Source: Strigamia acuminata (lineage: Eukaryota; Arthropoda; Chilopoda; Geophilomorpha; Linotaeniidae). From it: a DNA stretch of 64,000 nt. Positions 53,765 through 64,000 of this stretch are shown here, in pieces. Every line of letters starts with the position of its first letter. Position 1 is the first letter of the stretch. The notes beneath the pieces are model-generated. The model searched no databases and was not told where the DNA came from. It saw nothing but the letters and a program-made list of their open reading frames with translations. The position numbers and the translations under genes are program-made. The stretch spans positions 5,952,001 through 6,016,000 of the forward strand of contig OX442322.1 in assembly GCA_949358305.1 (NCBI GenBank), given 5' to 3'.

Positions 53765-56700
53765 CATCAGGCTTCGCGGTATATCAGAATAGGATGATGG
53801 CTCCGTGCGGCAAAGATGAGCTGCATGACGGGCCGGAGGAATCAACGGTAACGAATGTTCCATAACGCCGAAGAAGAATAATTCAGGATCATAAGGGAGA
53901 TCGTTCACGGTACAGTATGCCTGAATTTCGTTACGTGATCGAAGTCGCAGGCCAGGTTGCGGAAAATAATAGACATCCGCATCAATCGATCCTGGTCGTT
54001 GATCTTTCCTTAAGTGTTCTTCACGAACCCATCTACTGAAGACTGTATCTCCACCCATATAGCGCCACATGAAAGAGGTTTTGTTCCCTTGAGCCGGAAC
54101 CGACGTTGAACCAGTTGGCAATGGTGACATTGCTCCTTGGTCAAATACGGGCACCGTGTGCTGATGGACGCTTCCACCTTGTCTCCGACGTAATGTGATG
54201 AAGCGATTCGGTGAGCCAGGTGGTGAAATTTCAGGAGAACTGGCAGGAACAGAGGAAATATTTGGGGAGTCAAATTGTTGTGATACGGCTGCGAACGATT
54301 GAATAGCATCATCATCGAGTTGATCGATGTCCTCGTCAGTGTCCTGTTCTTCTTGAAAAAAAGTTGGGTACGTTGCTGAATGGCCCAATGTTGCGGAACC
54401 TGGCAATGCTAGTGCACATGCCTCTAGTAATTGACGTTCGGGAGTCCCAAGTGACGAAAGATGTACTAGTGGGATAGAAATTGATCTAGAAACATTTCCA
54501 TCTCCATTCTCATCATCATCATCATCGTCGTTATTATCATCGTCCGATGCATTCGATGAGTCTTCATCAGAATCATTCTTGAGCCAGTCCAGATATTGGA
54601 CACTGTCGTCAAAAGTGACTCGAGGTTGTTGACCAACATCGGGTTCCTCGAAAATAGGGAAGCGATTGCCATTTTGGCTCCTTAATGTCTTTTTGTAAGA
54701 CTGGTGCTCATCAATGCGTACGTGAATTGATTCCGTTACGCTATTATCCAAAGGGTTCCAGACACGGTAACCACGTGTACCAGTGGCGTAACCCACGAGA
54801 AATCCCTCCCAGGCTCTTGGGTCGAGTTTCCTGCGTCCCGGTGCAGTGAAGTGCACCCAGCACTTAGATCCAATTTTTCTCAGATGACGCAAGGAAATGG
54901 CACGCTGTCGCCAAAGAATATATGGCACCTGATTATTCAGACGGGAATGTGGACTTCGATTTTTGATATAGGCAAAGTTGACAGCGATCTCTGCCCATAG
55001 AGCGGCTGGAAGTTTTGTCTCTTCTTGTACAGCTCTAATGTGGTCAGCCATTGTCCGGTTGATTCTCTCAGCTGTGCCGTTCATCTGGGGGCTCGAAGGA
55101 TTTGTTCGTTGACCCTGGATCCCTTTGTCTTTCAAATACTGTTGAAATTCATTCGATAAGAATTCGCCGCCTCTATCAGTGCGTATGGCCTTGACACGTG
55201 TGTTGGCGACACGCTCAACTCTGGCGACGATTTCTTTGAAGCACGAGAAGACTTGAGATTTTTGTGCTAAAGGGGTGATCCAGGTATATCTGGTTGCATC
55301 GTCAATGACGGTGAGAACAAAACGAGCGCCGCCAAATGAAGGAACCGGATACGGCCCCTAGACATCCATGTGTAAGAGGTCAAGGGGCTTGCTGGTGGAA
55401 GGATGAAGATCCGGCTTATGGGAAGCCCTGGTGGACTTCGCAATACGGCAGTCATTGCACGCTAATTCCTGCGACACTTCCGCCGGTTCAAGTCCGTAAA
55501 CATGGTCATTATTGGCTAATAACCGCATCGCGTTAGTATGGAGATGTCCAAGGCGACTATGCCATAAACCGGTTGCATCCTTGACAGAAGCGGGATTGGC
55601 ATGGACTTTCTTTGGTAATTGGGCAGGATTAGCAATAATCTTCTTTTGTGATTGAGAAGAGTTGCTAGCGGATTGGACAACAGGAGGAGGTGTAATAGGC
55701 AAAGGACTACTTGGGATGTATTGGATGACATCAGCATAGGATGGGGTTGGAGAGTTATTGAGGACAGGCAAGGATTGTGGGACTGGATTGGTGGCAACCG
55801 GAATTAACGTCGGAGCCTCCGTCGCAGGTAATGGCGACATTTGAATCCTAAAATCCGTAATGTACTGTTGCTGTGACTTCTGTTTCTTCGGCTTCGGAAT
55901 TTTCACGAAGTCCTCTTCCGTCGTGACAAAAGTCTGTACGGGTGATTGTTGAATCGGTGAAGTCATAGTAGCAACTGTCGGATTAGTGCACAACCCGTCC
56001 ACATAGTAGAGTCCTCCTTTTTCCTTCGCTCTCAAAATAGCATCCGTAATATTCGTTTGATAGACATGTATTTCACCATTGAAGACATGGATGTGATGTC
56101 GAGTCTTATCAATTCTCGATACTGAGATAAGGTTGGCCTCAAAATTGGGCGCATAGAGTACATTAGTCAATGTCACGTCACAATGAACACCGTCCATGCG
56201 TGTTTGTAATGGAATAGTTCCTTTACCGGTCACTTGTGATTTTCCTTGACCAAGTTCTATATCAAATGGGACGATGTTTGTAAATTCAGAAAACCACGAT
56301 CGCACATGGGAGACATGATCTGTGGCACCGCAATCTAGTATCCATTCGTTGGATTGCATCAGGTGAGCCACTGGACGTTCAACCATTTGCGGTGCACTGG
56401 CGAAAAATACAGCCTTGCGGACTGGATGAGAACTTCCTCTCGGGCGATTGTCCTCGGGTTGTTGGGCCGAGTTCTTGCCACGTTTCTTGCTTTTGCTGCG
56501 AAAACGTTGAAACGAAGCTGCCGGCGGCTGATTTCGATCATCACGTTTAGGATATGGGCACTTGTTAGCGTAGTGGCCCATCTCTTGACAGTTGAAGCAT
56601 CTGACTTGCGATAACGGACGACGTGGACGTGACCCTTGACGAGATTGCTGTTGACTCTGGGCAGATGCGTGAGCCGATGATGAAACAATATGTAGACCCA

Positions 56701-57297
56701 CTGATTTAAGGCGAAGGTATTCGGAAACTAACTGTTCGGACACTTTCGTCGGCGTAAAGTTGGCTTCAGGCCAGTTATAGATGGCAAATGTGGCCTGAGC
56801 ATACTCCGGAGGCAGTCGATTCAAGTATTGGTAAGCATGATGCTTATCCGATACTTCCTCTTTCATGTCCCTGAGTTGGCGTACGTGGAGATCGACACGA
56901 CTGACAAAATCGACCATGTCTTCATTTGGCTGAAGGTGTAGGCCTAAAAATTGCCATCTCATGGCTGCTTGACGAGCCAGGGAACTAGGAGCGAAAATCT
57001 TGGTGAGGATGTCCCACGCCTGTTTCGGAGTGTTGGCATTGTCCAACGTCGAGCGTTTTGCCTCGCTCACATGACAATATATGTGCCCTAAAGCCTTATC
57101 CTTCTTCATCATGTACTTTTCCGTCTCTTTCGGGCTTAATGTCAACAAATACTCGGCTTCTTTTTCTTCCGTTACATGCCTCCAAAGCCCTTCGGACTTT
57201 AGAAGCATGCACATCGCACGACGCCATGATTCATAATTGTTTATGCCCAACATCGGGCATTTTCCAACCGTTGGCTCCACGTAAGGTGATTTCTGCA
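53750..57297 (-). pseudogene. gag-pol: B Gag-protease-integrase, one stop
   Basis: It starts at the ATG at 57297 (MQKSPYVEP). Gag (YESWRRAMCMLL, KQAWDILTKIFAPSS) is followed by a CFNCQEMGHYANKC knuckle near 56600. The protease has WILDCGATDH near 56340, and the pre-integrase motif GLWHSRLGHLH is near 55560. In integrase a TAG at 55360-55358 replaces the Trp codon expected after HMDV. Beyond it the frame stays open to 53750, with RTDRGGEF, NGTAERINR and an Asp-rich linker (about 54560-54480). The frame then runs off because of the shift near 53765. Confidence 0.9.
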
Positions 57298-57445
57298 TCT
57301 CGGCGCGGAAAATGGCGTGGAAAAAGAAGATTTCGCACACCACGCAAACACGAAGGCTTTGAGAGTGATATAGGCGTCGTCGGTGAAAAATCGAAGCACT
57401 GCACTGTCACAAACACCAACTGAAGCACTGTCAAAGCGGAAACCG

Positions 57446-57566
57446 AGACGGGGATGCCAATGCTACAATTGGCACAAATAACCTGAGTTAAGTATCTCCC
57501 TAACGCCCTTTGCAAACCGCCTGGGGTCACGGAAACGTTAGGTGGCCCTGAGAAAGCCTTAACTGA
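57446..57566 (-). ncRNA. Conserved RNA fold in B leader
   Basis: The outer stem is CTGAGTTAAG (57483-57492) with CTTAACTGAG (57558-57567 at most), one mismatch. The inner stem is CCTAACG with CGTTAGG, and a neighbouring TGCCAAT..ATTGGCA hairpin lies beside it. The outer stem differs from A at several positions in both arms. Confidence 0.6.
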
Positions 57567-57929
57567 GAATACACACTTCGCTTGCCCGACTGGACAAAAG
57601 GGCAAAGTGGATTCTAATTGACCCAACCAAAATATCCCACTTAAATAACTAACAAAGGTAATTGCGACTGGAAGGAGAAATTGGTGAATCTGTTGCGGTT
57701 GCAACCTCGTGCAATAAGAAAACACGGCTCGATTTTTCTCGAAAAAATCGGACAAAAAACGCAATTTGGATTCGAAAATCCAAATTCGTCTCATTAAATG
57801 AGGCTCTTCACAAAAATGCGTTGAAAATAAACAAATCGTCGATACTATATACACACCGGGGTGTATATAGCGAGAAAACGTCTCGTTTCCGTCGAAAGAT
57901 CGTCGAAAAATAAAATCGACGCGAAAATC

Positions 57930-58205
57930 TGAAAATATAAAGAAAATTCGCCTCGAAAACCGCGAGACCGCGCGAATTCGGACGAAATTAGACGTGGAAT
58001 CGTATGGTGGACAACCCTGGCTGTCTCCAAACGTCGGTGACACGTCGTCAATTCGAAAAATCGACGAAAAACTGAAAAAGAAGAAAATTCGCCTAAAAAT
58101 TCGCGAGACCGCGCAATTTTTGGCGAAATTAAATGTAGAATCGTGTGGTGGACAACACTGGTCGTGTCCAAACGTCTGCGATACGTCAATGGTGCGAAAA
58201 TAGGC
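57930..58205 (-). repeat. Tandem repeat in B leader
   Basis: Two diverged units of about 138 bp share strings such as AAAATTCGCC, CGCGAGACCGCGC, GTGGTGGACAAC and TCCAAACGTC. In the leader frame they code for repeated TFG.Q.CPP.DST motifs. Confidence 0.75.
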
Positions 58206-58308
58206 CCGAGCGTCGATGAAATCTGTAAAAACACAAATCGCCGCGAAAATTCGCGAAATTCGCGAAAATTTTCGGCGATAAAAGGAAAAATGGTTATGCA
58301 AACAAGCC

Positions 58309-58326
58309 AACCATCCTCTGCTACCA
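58309..58326 (-). other. B primer-binding site, tRNA-iMet 3' end
   Basis: TGGTAGCAGAGGATGGTT on the minus strand lies two bases from the LTR and is identical to the G site. Confidence 0.85.
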
Positions 58327-58328
58327 AT

Positions 58329-58846
58329 TGAACGTTAGTAGCAGAGGCGAGCGGCGCGAATTCGGTATAAACCGAGTGTGTGGAAGCGATAATGGCGGCG
58401 TCGTGTCTCTGACACGAACGTAAAAGCGACGTGACCGATTCCAAACAAAGCGCGCGGCAAAATGCCGCTTATCTGCGCTTAAATAGCACAGAAGGTGCTG
58501 TAAATCAATACTAAAGACTCTAAAATAATAGGCATTTAATATAAACAAGAAAAAGCTTACATATGGGATCCTTTTCAAAGGGAAAATCAATAGGAGAGCA
58601 CACATCGCTGTGCGCGGCCATCTTGGATGGGAAAAACATAGGCAACAACACTTTGTGTCGGAATTATGCATTACATAAATATAAAACTAGGGAATGCATG
58701 ATGCTTCATGCTTAAATGCATAAAGCAAACATAATACCAGAGTAAACAAACATGTGAATTAATACATCGAGATAATTAAACTAAACAATCAAAATGTGAT
58801 TCTATATCACATCGACATAAAACATTTGGGTTTCTAAAAACCAACA
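58329..58846 (-). repeat. B 5' LTR (518 bp)
   Basis: It differs at three positions from the 3' LTR and is flanked by ATCTA at 58847-58851. Confidence 0.95.
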
Positions 58847-59744
58847 ATCTAATCCCGTTGTTTCCTCACTTTTCAACAACGTGGCTAACCCCTGTACGTG
58901 CATGTGAGCAAAACGTTTATGCCACGTGTCAATTGATACAGCAAAACTTTGCACTACTGGTGCAGGTTGTTTTAAAACAATTGCATGTCTTGGGCTCTTG
59001 CTCTGTAATTGCTCAATTTGTTTCACAACGTTCTGTTTAATCAATGGTAAAACCTGGGTAACATTTTGTGAGATTGAATTAACAATGGTATTTGTTACAT
59101 TTGGATTCATTTGAACCTGGCCTTGGACACGATACAATCCATCTGACTGCCTGTTTGCTAACAATAAACATTCCTTGTTATTCTGTAAATAAACTTTCAG
59201 CACACCATTGTATATGTGTTGATTGAATCCAGCTTCATCAATTTTAGCACTTGAGATTAAATTGCGTTTGAACCCCTGGACAAAATATACTTTAATTAAG
59301 TCCACATGGTTGTGGATTCCATTTGCAAATGTGCTGATATTTACAGCACCACAGCCAGTAATACTAGCCGTGCCCTGGCCCAATTGTAATTTTGTAGGAG
59401 GTAATGGCTTGAAACTTTGGAAATATTCTAATTTCCCACACACATGATCCGATGCGCCGGAGTCCACAAACCATGCGTCCTCATCACAAACTTTTTCAAT
59501 GGATTTGGACACAGTTTCCCCCAAAAATGATGCATAAAAGGCTCCACGTAAACCTCTTCCTCGTTGGGGCTGTTCGCGCCCTTTGCCGCGTCCACGAGTA
59601 TTGTCCGGTTGTTTTGTATTTGGCATTTGGCAATTTCGTGCAATATGTCTCTTTTCGTGGCAATTATAACAAAGAATATTTGAAAAATTGTTCTTACCGC
59701 CTTTGTTGTCTTGTTTCCTTGATCCCTGTGGATTGTTGGAAGCA
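58847..59744 (-). pseudogene. gag: D Gag zinc knuckle and protease
   Basis: About 300 codons are open. A CCHC knuckle CYNCHEKRHIARNC is near 59665. An Arg/Gly-rich stretch and the protease motif WFVDSGASDH near 59465 follow. The pre-integrase part begins at WHKRFAHMH. It joins the D integrase when B is removed. The upstream codons (above 59744) are E1b LTR sequence, not D. Confidence 0.88.
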
Positions 59745-61498
59745 TGTGACGATTCTACTTTTGGCTGATTTAATAGCCATTTAAGATAGATAAATAATCG
59801 GTTTAAACAAGACGTTGCTAGGAGTAGCAACAACCTAACCGAGATAAGCTTACGGAAGTCTGTGTAAAATATGAATTCATGACTGAGTAGAAATAACTTA
59901 CAATATTAGTGTGACATAACATATTTATTACTAAATATTAATGATAACATAATTGGGTTCTTGACGCGTGTAAGCAGGCGGCATCAACTGGTTGAGGATC
60001 CGGGCGAAGCCAAAGGAATACGGCTGACTTGCGGCATCGTCACAAATAACGCTACGGGACGTATTTGGTCCGCAGCTCGAGTATCTAATGATGCGAAGAG
60101 TCCTTCGCATAAATAGGAATATTCGGCAGAATATTCCATGTTCCAAATGAATAAATGTAAAGTGATTAATGGAATATAACAAATGAATTGTTATAAAAAT
60201 ATTAATTGGGCGGGGACCGTCACGACAATTGAGAGAACGTCGCGGGAGTTGTTGAGACTCCATCCGCCAGCATGCCTTACGACGACAAGATCTCGTGATC
60301 AGGCGCCGAGTATTTAATTGTACGCTTTAACTCGCTATCGGTGGTACCAACCACCAGGTAAACATTTCTATGGACTTACCGGGATAAAAAGTATTGCCAA
60401 TACAGGATTACCAATGCCCGAGTAATTTGTTTAACACAGTGTTGTTCAACTCCTGTTCACGGGTTACTAACCCGGAGGGTACAATGGGGCGGGGACCGTC
60501 ACGACGGTCGAGAGAACCATCGCGGGAGGATTTGACTCCTCCATCCGCCAGCATGCCTTACGATGACGGGATCAGCAGATCGAGCACCGGGTAAAATATT
60601 AATCGGCCACTGCCGTTGGATTACCATTATCCAGGTAGTTATTTATCGCAACATCTGAAGATATTACTCACGGGCTACCAACCCGGCGTGTTACCTGTGC
60701 ATTAGGCCTTTACCGACTTTTAACGTGCGGAAGGTCCAATCGAGAAAAGACGGGAACCTGCGCGGGTTGTTTACAACAGCCATCCTGCAGCGGACTGAGG
60801 CCAGTTAGCTGAGGGACCTACTTTCATTTAGCAAGGTCGTACTGTATACGACCGTTATATTAAGCCACCGTACGAAGTCTAACTGTCCCGTAGAACAGCA
60901 AGCTAACGTTACGGGGCCATTTCATGCGAACGCATGTCTATTACCGGAGTTAGCCTTCCCGAAATAGCCCTACAACAGCAATAACAATATAGTAATGAAT
61001 ACCAACTGTGGAGAGCTGAGGCGGCCTGATGTGTCGATAGAGAAAGTGAAATCAAACGATAACAACAATTCAACTACAGACAGTATACGAGTTCAGTTAT
61101 CAAGCCAGGGGGGTTAGTGGGTGAGAAACTGATGCTTATATAGTTCTGTAGAACTTACTAGATTGGCGACAGCCAATCAGCGTACGAATCGGCGGATTCG
61201 TGGGTCACTAGTCCGGACCTAAAATATGACTATGTCCAGATGGGCCCAGTTGGGGGCAGGAAGGGTCCAATTGGTTCCCTTCGACAGATAAGTAATGTGG
61301 ATATTGATTCAGCAGAATCAACATCATTAAGTAGTTAATACTTAATTTATATTTGAATAAAATAGTTATATTTTATTCACCGTGTCTAAATAATTATTTA
61401 TCACACTTTTTAGTTTTAACCGAGTTTGAATTACGCGCGTTGGTTAAACAGCGCCATCTACTGTGAACATTGATAACTATCGATTTGTAATCATCACA
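59745..61498 (-). repeat. E1b 3' LTR (1754 bp)
   Basis: It begins TGTGATG at 61498. AGCCAATC (61171) and the inverted TATATAAG (61142-61135) mark the promoter, and AATAAA (59929-59924) marks the polyadenylation signal. A module of about 110 bp containing GGCATGCTGGCGGATGG occurs twice (near 60208-60306 and 60487-60594), against once in E1a. A GGAGGATTTGACTCCTCC hairpin lies at 60525-60542. Confidence 0.88.
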
Positions 61499-61500
61499 CA

Positions 61501-61510
61501 TCCCCCGGTG
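61501..61510 (-). other. E1b polypurine tract
   Basis: CACCGGGGGA on the minus strand is identical to the two tract copies in E1a. Confidence 0.8.
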
Positions 61511-62239
61511 ACAATCATAGAGTTTACCAACTTTTAATTGTCATTCTTAATGTATAAGAAATGTTCACCTAATTCTATCAAATTAATCCACTTGGTAAGT
61601 ATTTTATTAATCACGTTATTTCTTTCAGAAACTTCGTCACCTGATTAGACTAATCGGCTTCCCTGTACAACACAATTCCCGGTTGCTAAGCGACGGAAAT
61701 AAACTCGTCCGAACATGGATACATGTTCGAGAAAATTAATTTTGATGGAAATTTTATTTTCTCCTTCAAATAAACTCTTCAATGCTCATTAATCAACAAG
61801 ATAATCAATAAAATAAACTTATGCAAAATTTTATTTATTGAAAATCTAACTACTAACTTTTTATTACGATTGTCATAAAAAATTATCGAATTTCAACTTG
61901 AAATTCTTCAACGCTTCGATCAAAACAAAACAAACACAATTTCCACAAATAATTATGAAATTCGTAAACAAATCAAACAAACATATATTAATATGATTAG
62001 TTCAAAATAAATATCCAAATTGAATTCGAAAACCTAAACAAATTAAATTGAATCCAATTTTAAATTAAACTATATTCTTATGAATATTTAAATAATTAGT
62101 TCAAGATCTTGAAACCAAACAAACACAACACTCATGAGAATATTTCTTAAATAACTTCGAATAACACAACAAAACACTTGGAGTATTTTTTAGTCAAAAA
62201 ATATCCACTCGGAAAATAACGAACGTTAATTTGTCGCTT
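61511..62239 (-). other. E1b 3' UTR
   Basis: It is AT-rich with no gene and contains the X-box. Confidence 0.6.
61681..61694 (-). promoter_or_regulatory. RFX-type X-box in E1b
   Basis: GTCGCTTAGCAACC on the minus strand has a one-base spacer and is followed by AAGCCGATTAGTC as in E1a. Confidence 0.6.
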
Positions 62240-63062
62240 CTATTCCTTCTTCTCGACGTCAGTCGAATCTTTCACCTCTAGTTTCTCGACTTCAGCAGAA
62301 GTCAGAAAATCAGACTCTTCAGTCGCCTCGGTCGAGACGGCGGAAAACACAGCTTCCTCCGGCGCTTCAATTTCTTCCGGACTCGGAGGTGGAAACGGCA
62401 GATCCTCGAGGAGCTCGGCCACGAAATCGATGACGGAAATCATCTCCTCGGCGTCCTCGAATTGTGCCTCGTCCGAAGTTTCAGACTTAGACGTTAGACA
62501 CGTCGGTTACTGCCGCTGGAGGATCCTCCACGGGTTTAGCCGATCCTTCTACAGCCTGCTGGAGCTTACGAGCTCGCCCTCGTGCCAAGATGTTGGTTCG
62601 TTGAACCTTGGCGATTTCTTTTGCTCGGTCGAGCGTCAGACAGCCTCGTCCACGCGACATCGTCCTTGGTCGAGCGACTTCTTCCTGCACTTCGCTTCCA
62701 ACGCTTTCGGCGGCCTGGACAGTTTCAGTAGAAACTTCGGAGTCCTCGGACGGCGGCGGCGATTGTCGAAGGGGTTCGACTCTTACGCCAGCGTTGGCTT
62801 CAGCGCGGGTCCATGTGAGGAAGCGCGGGTCGATGTACACAGCCTCGCCGCGGCTGTTCAAAAACAATCGACACTTTGGGCAGTGAGCCCAACATCGCTT
62901 CTCGTTTGGCTTAATCCCCTTGACGACGTGGGGTTGAACCTCCTTTCTCCAGGACTCCAAACGCGGTCGCGTCTTCCGTCCTCGACAATTTGGGCAACGC
63001 ATCAATGAAGACCCTGCGGATGCACCGCAGCACCACCCGCAGCCGACGCAAAACGGGCAGAT
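62240..63062 (-). pseudogene. E1b ORF3, truncated and frameshifted
   Basis: It keeps the CPFCVGCG, CPNCRG and CWAHCPKC motifs, the RGRGCLTLDRAK block and the acidic tail of E1a ORF3. The N-terminal 230 residues are lost to the insertion of I. A frameshift between about 62490 and 62443 separates the tail. Divergence from E1a is concentrated in the linker, not in the Cys-rich core. Confidence 0.85.
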
Positions 63063-63399
63063 TGTTGGGTTATAATATTTACTAAAGACATTGTACATAT
63101 TATTGTATCGTATTATCAAGCAACTACGATTGCTAATTGTCCCTTTTGTATATATATGTCATGCATATTAACACTTTGCCTTACGAGCATTTGTAGTGTT
63201 TACATTTGATATGTATAACTTCCATTTCACGCCTATAGGTGGCACTTGTATACCTTTGGATCACGTGATCAATTGGAATAAACTCACTCTATGTTTAGAT
63301 TTTCACCTGCACACACCTGTCTCTTCTTTCCTATGTTTTGGGTTTTCCACACCACTGCAAAGCTGGGCTTTTGCTAATGATTTGTACCACAAATCAACA
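63063..63399 (+). repeat. I 5' LTR (337 bp)
   Basis: It starts TGTTGGGTTAT and ends AATCAACA. TATATATA is near 63150 and AATAAACTCACTC near 63278. Confidence 0.75.
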
Positions 63400-63411
63400 A
63401 GGTTATGGGCC
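63400..63411 (+). other. I primer-binding site, internal tRNA-iMet (copia mode)
   Basis: AGGTTATGGGCC complements the anticodon arm of initiator tRNA-Met (GGCCCATAACC), the cleaved half-tRNA mode known from Drosophila copia. It follows directly on the LTR. Confidence 0.7.
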
Positions 63412-64000
63412 AAACAACGTGGGAAAACCCTGGAAAACCATTTGAAGTCATTTTCAACAAGTTGGAACCAATTAGAGGTGAAGAAAGAAATTTCCTCTAA
63501 TTTATTCAAAATGGCGGCGCCCACAAGAGAGGATGACAACAACTTTTTATGCCGGGATTCCATGGAATTTCGAGGAGCAGAGAGTCATTAAACAACACAG
63601 GAACACTATTTGGGGTTTGATAGATATTAAACCCATTAATTATTCGTTTTTCATTTCCGAATTTTGGATTTTGGGCGTTTTTCCGTGCTACGAGGCGAAG
63701 CACGCATCGGCGACGTGTCGATATTTACGCAAAGTGAACGTTTTCTTCGAGTGTTACACGAGGACATTAATTCTCGACAACCACACGTGAAGTGTGAACG
63801 AGAAAGAAGAAAGGAGACGGAAAACAAGCAGATTTTTGTGACAAAACAACACCTGATTTGATGAACGAGATTTTCGACGCGGAAAAGACATCAAAACGGG
63901 GCGAAATCAACAATACAGCTTTAAGAAGACTAGAACTTTTGTTTATTTTGAATATTGCTTTGAATACTATTAGTTATTTAAGTTTATTAGCTTAGTACTG
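63412..64000 (+). other. I leader
   Basis: No certain gene is seen. A YY1-type CAAAATGGCGGC is at 63507-63518. A short frame from the ATG in that motif is not supported by homology. Confidence 0.5.

Larger units (their letters stand above)
57298..58308 (-). other. B leader with long open frame and tandem repeat
   Basis: This is a 1-kb leader. The minus-strand frame 58310-57231 (359 codons) is open through it and shares a block of about 75 residues with the A leader frame (around GQLES, PPNVSV, GGLQRALG, VICANCSIG). Two copies of a unit of about 138 bp lie in tandem near 57930-58205. Confidence 0.6.
51557..58846 (-). mobile_element. B, Ty1/copia element, nearly complete
   Basis: The 518-bp LTRs (58846-58329 and 52074-51557) differ at three positions. 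The duplication ATCTA flanks it (51552-51556 and 58847-58851). One TAG in integrase and one frameshift before RT are the only lesions seen. It is inserted in the pre-integrase region of D. Confidence 0.95.
47662..59744 (-). mobile_element. D, Ty1/copia element, old, carrying the MITE and B
   Basis: The 3' LTR is at 48213-47662, and pol runs up to 51556. It is interrupted by B (51557-58846) and resumes at 58847-59744 with gag and protease. There E1b cuts it, so the 5' end is off the window. Several frameshifts and stops mark it as old. Confidence 0.88.
59745..63062 (-). mobile_element. E1b, relative of E1a, 3' part only
   Basis: On the minus strand it has truncated ORF3, 3' UTR with X-box, polypurine tract and LTR ending CGTCACA at 59745, inside D. 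Its 5' side is cut at 63062 by I; gag and pol may lie beyond the window. Confidence 0.9.
63063..64000 (+). mobile_element. I, Ty1/copia element, 5' end
   Basis: The 5' LTR, an internal tRNA-iMet type primer site and the start of a leader are seen. The rest is beyond the window. The LTR resembles those of C and F. Confidence 0.75.

Noticed and set aside
62430-63008. 192-codon plus-strand frame over E1b ORF3
   Set aside because: It is the antisense shadow of the truncated ORF3. The minus-strand frame is conserved with E1a.
1-64000. Bacterial features, CRISPR arrays, phage or plasmid genes
   Set aside because: The window is eukaryotic transposon sequence. No regularly spaced short repeats or operons are present.

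Overview
The window is 64 kb of animal nuclear DNA, most likely from an invertebrate and possibly an arthropod. It consists almost entirely of LTR retrotransposons inserted inside one another. The grounds are long spaced genes, GT-AG introns, TATA boxes, AATAAA signals, RFX-type X-boxes, and primer-binding sites that match animal tRNA-iMet, tRNA-His and tRNA-Ala as I remember them. I see no single-copy host gene, no tRNA or rRNA gene and no CRISPR array. The species cannot be named from this sequence.

Names used here. Ty3/gypsy elements: E1a (+, 1-11944, 5' LTR off the window), E2 (+, 14350-25462), E3 (-, 31517-40538), E1b (-, 59745-63062, relative of E1a, cut at its 5' side). Ty1/copia elements: C (+), G (+, 12244-30351), A (-), H (+ fragment), F (-), D (-), B (-, 51557-58846), I (+, 63063 to the window end). 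A 418-bp TTAA-flanked MITE lies in D.

Layout, left to right. E1a sits in C. G also sits in C (5-bp duplication AAGTC), and E2 sits in the gag gene of G (duplication CAAG). C ends at 31427 inside A. A continues to 43365 but is split again by E3 (duplication ATAT). A lies in H, and H is cut by F. D follows from 47662. It holds the MITE and B (duplication ATCTA) and is then cut by E1b, which is cut by I. Host reading frames close up when G, E2, E3, B and the MITE are removed, so the order of insertion can be read directly.

The main observation is that each of the three gypsy families carries an extra, unrelated gene between pol and the 3' LTR. E1 has a basic/acidic protein with paired CxxCxG zinc modules. 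E2 has an antisense gene with a 67-bp coding intron. E3 has a Ulp1-type (C48) cysteine protease with all catalytic residues. E1 and E3 place a GTAAGT donor downstream of pol and an acceptor just before the accessory ATG, which suggests separately spliced messages, as env has in errantiviruses. E1 and E3 also show canonical -1 frameshift heptamers, and E3 shows two in series. The 1.5-1.75 kb LTRs of E1 carry a set of small hairpins with related loops. The leaders of copia A and B share an RNA fold supported by paired base changes.
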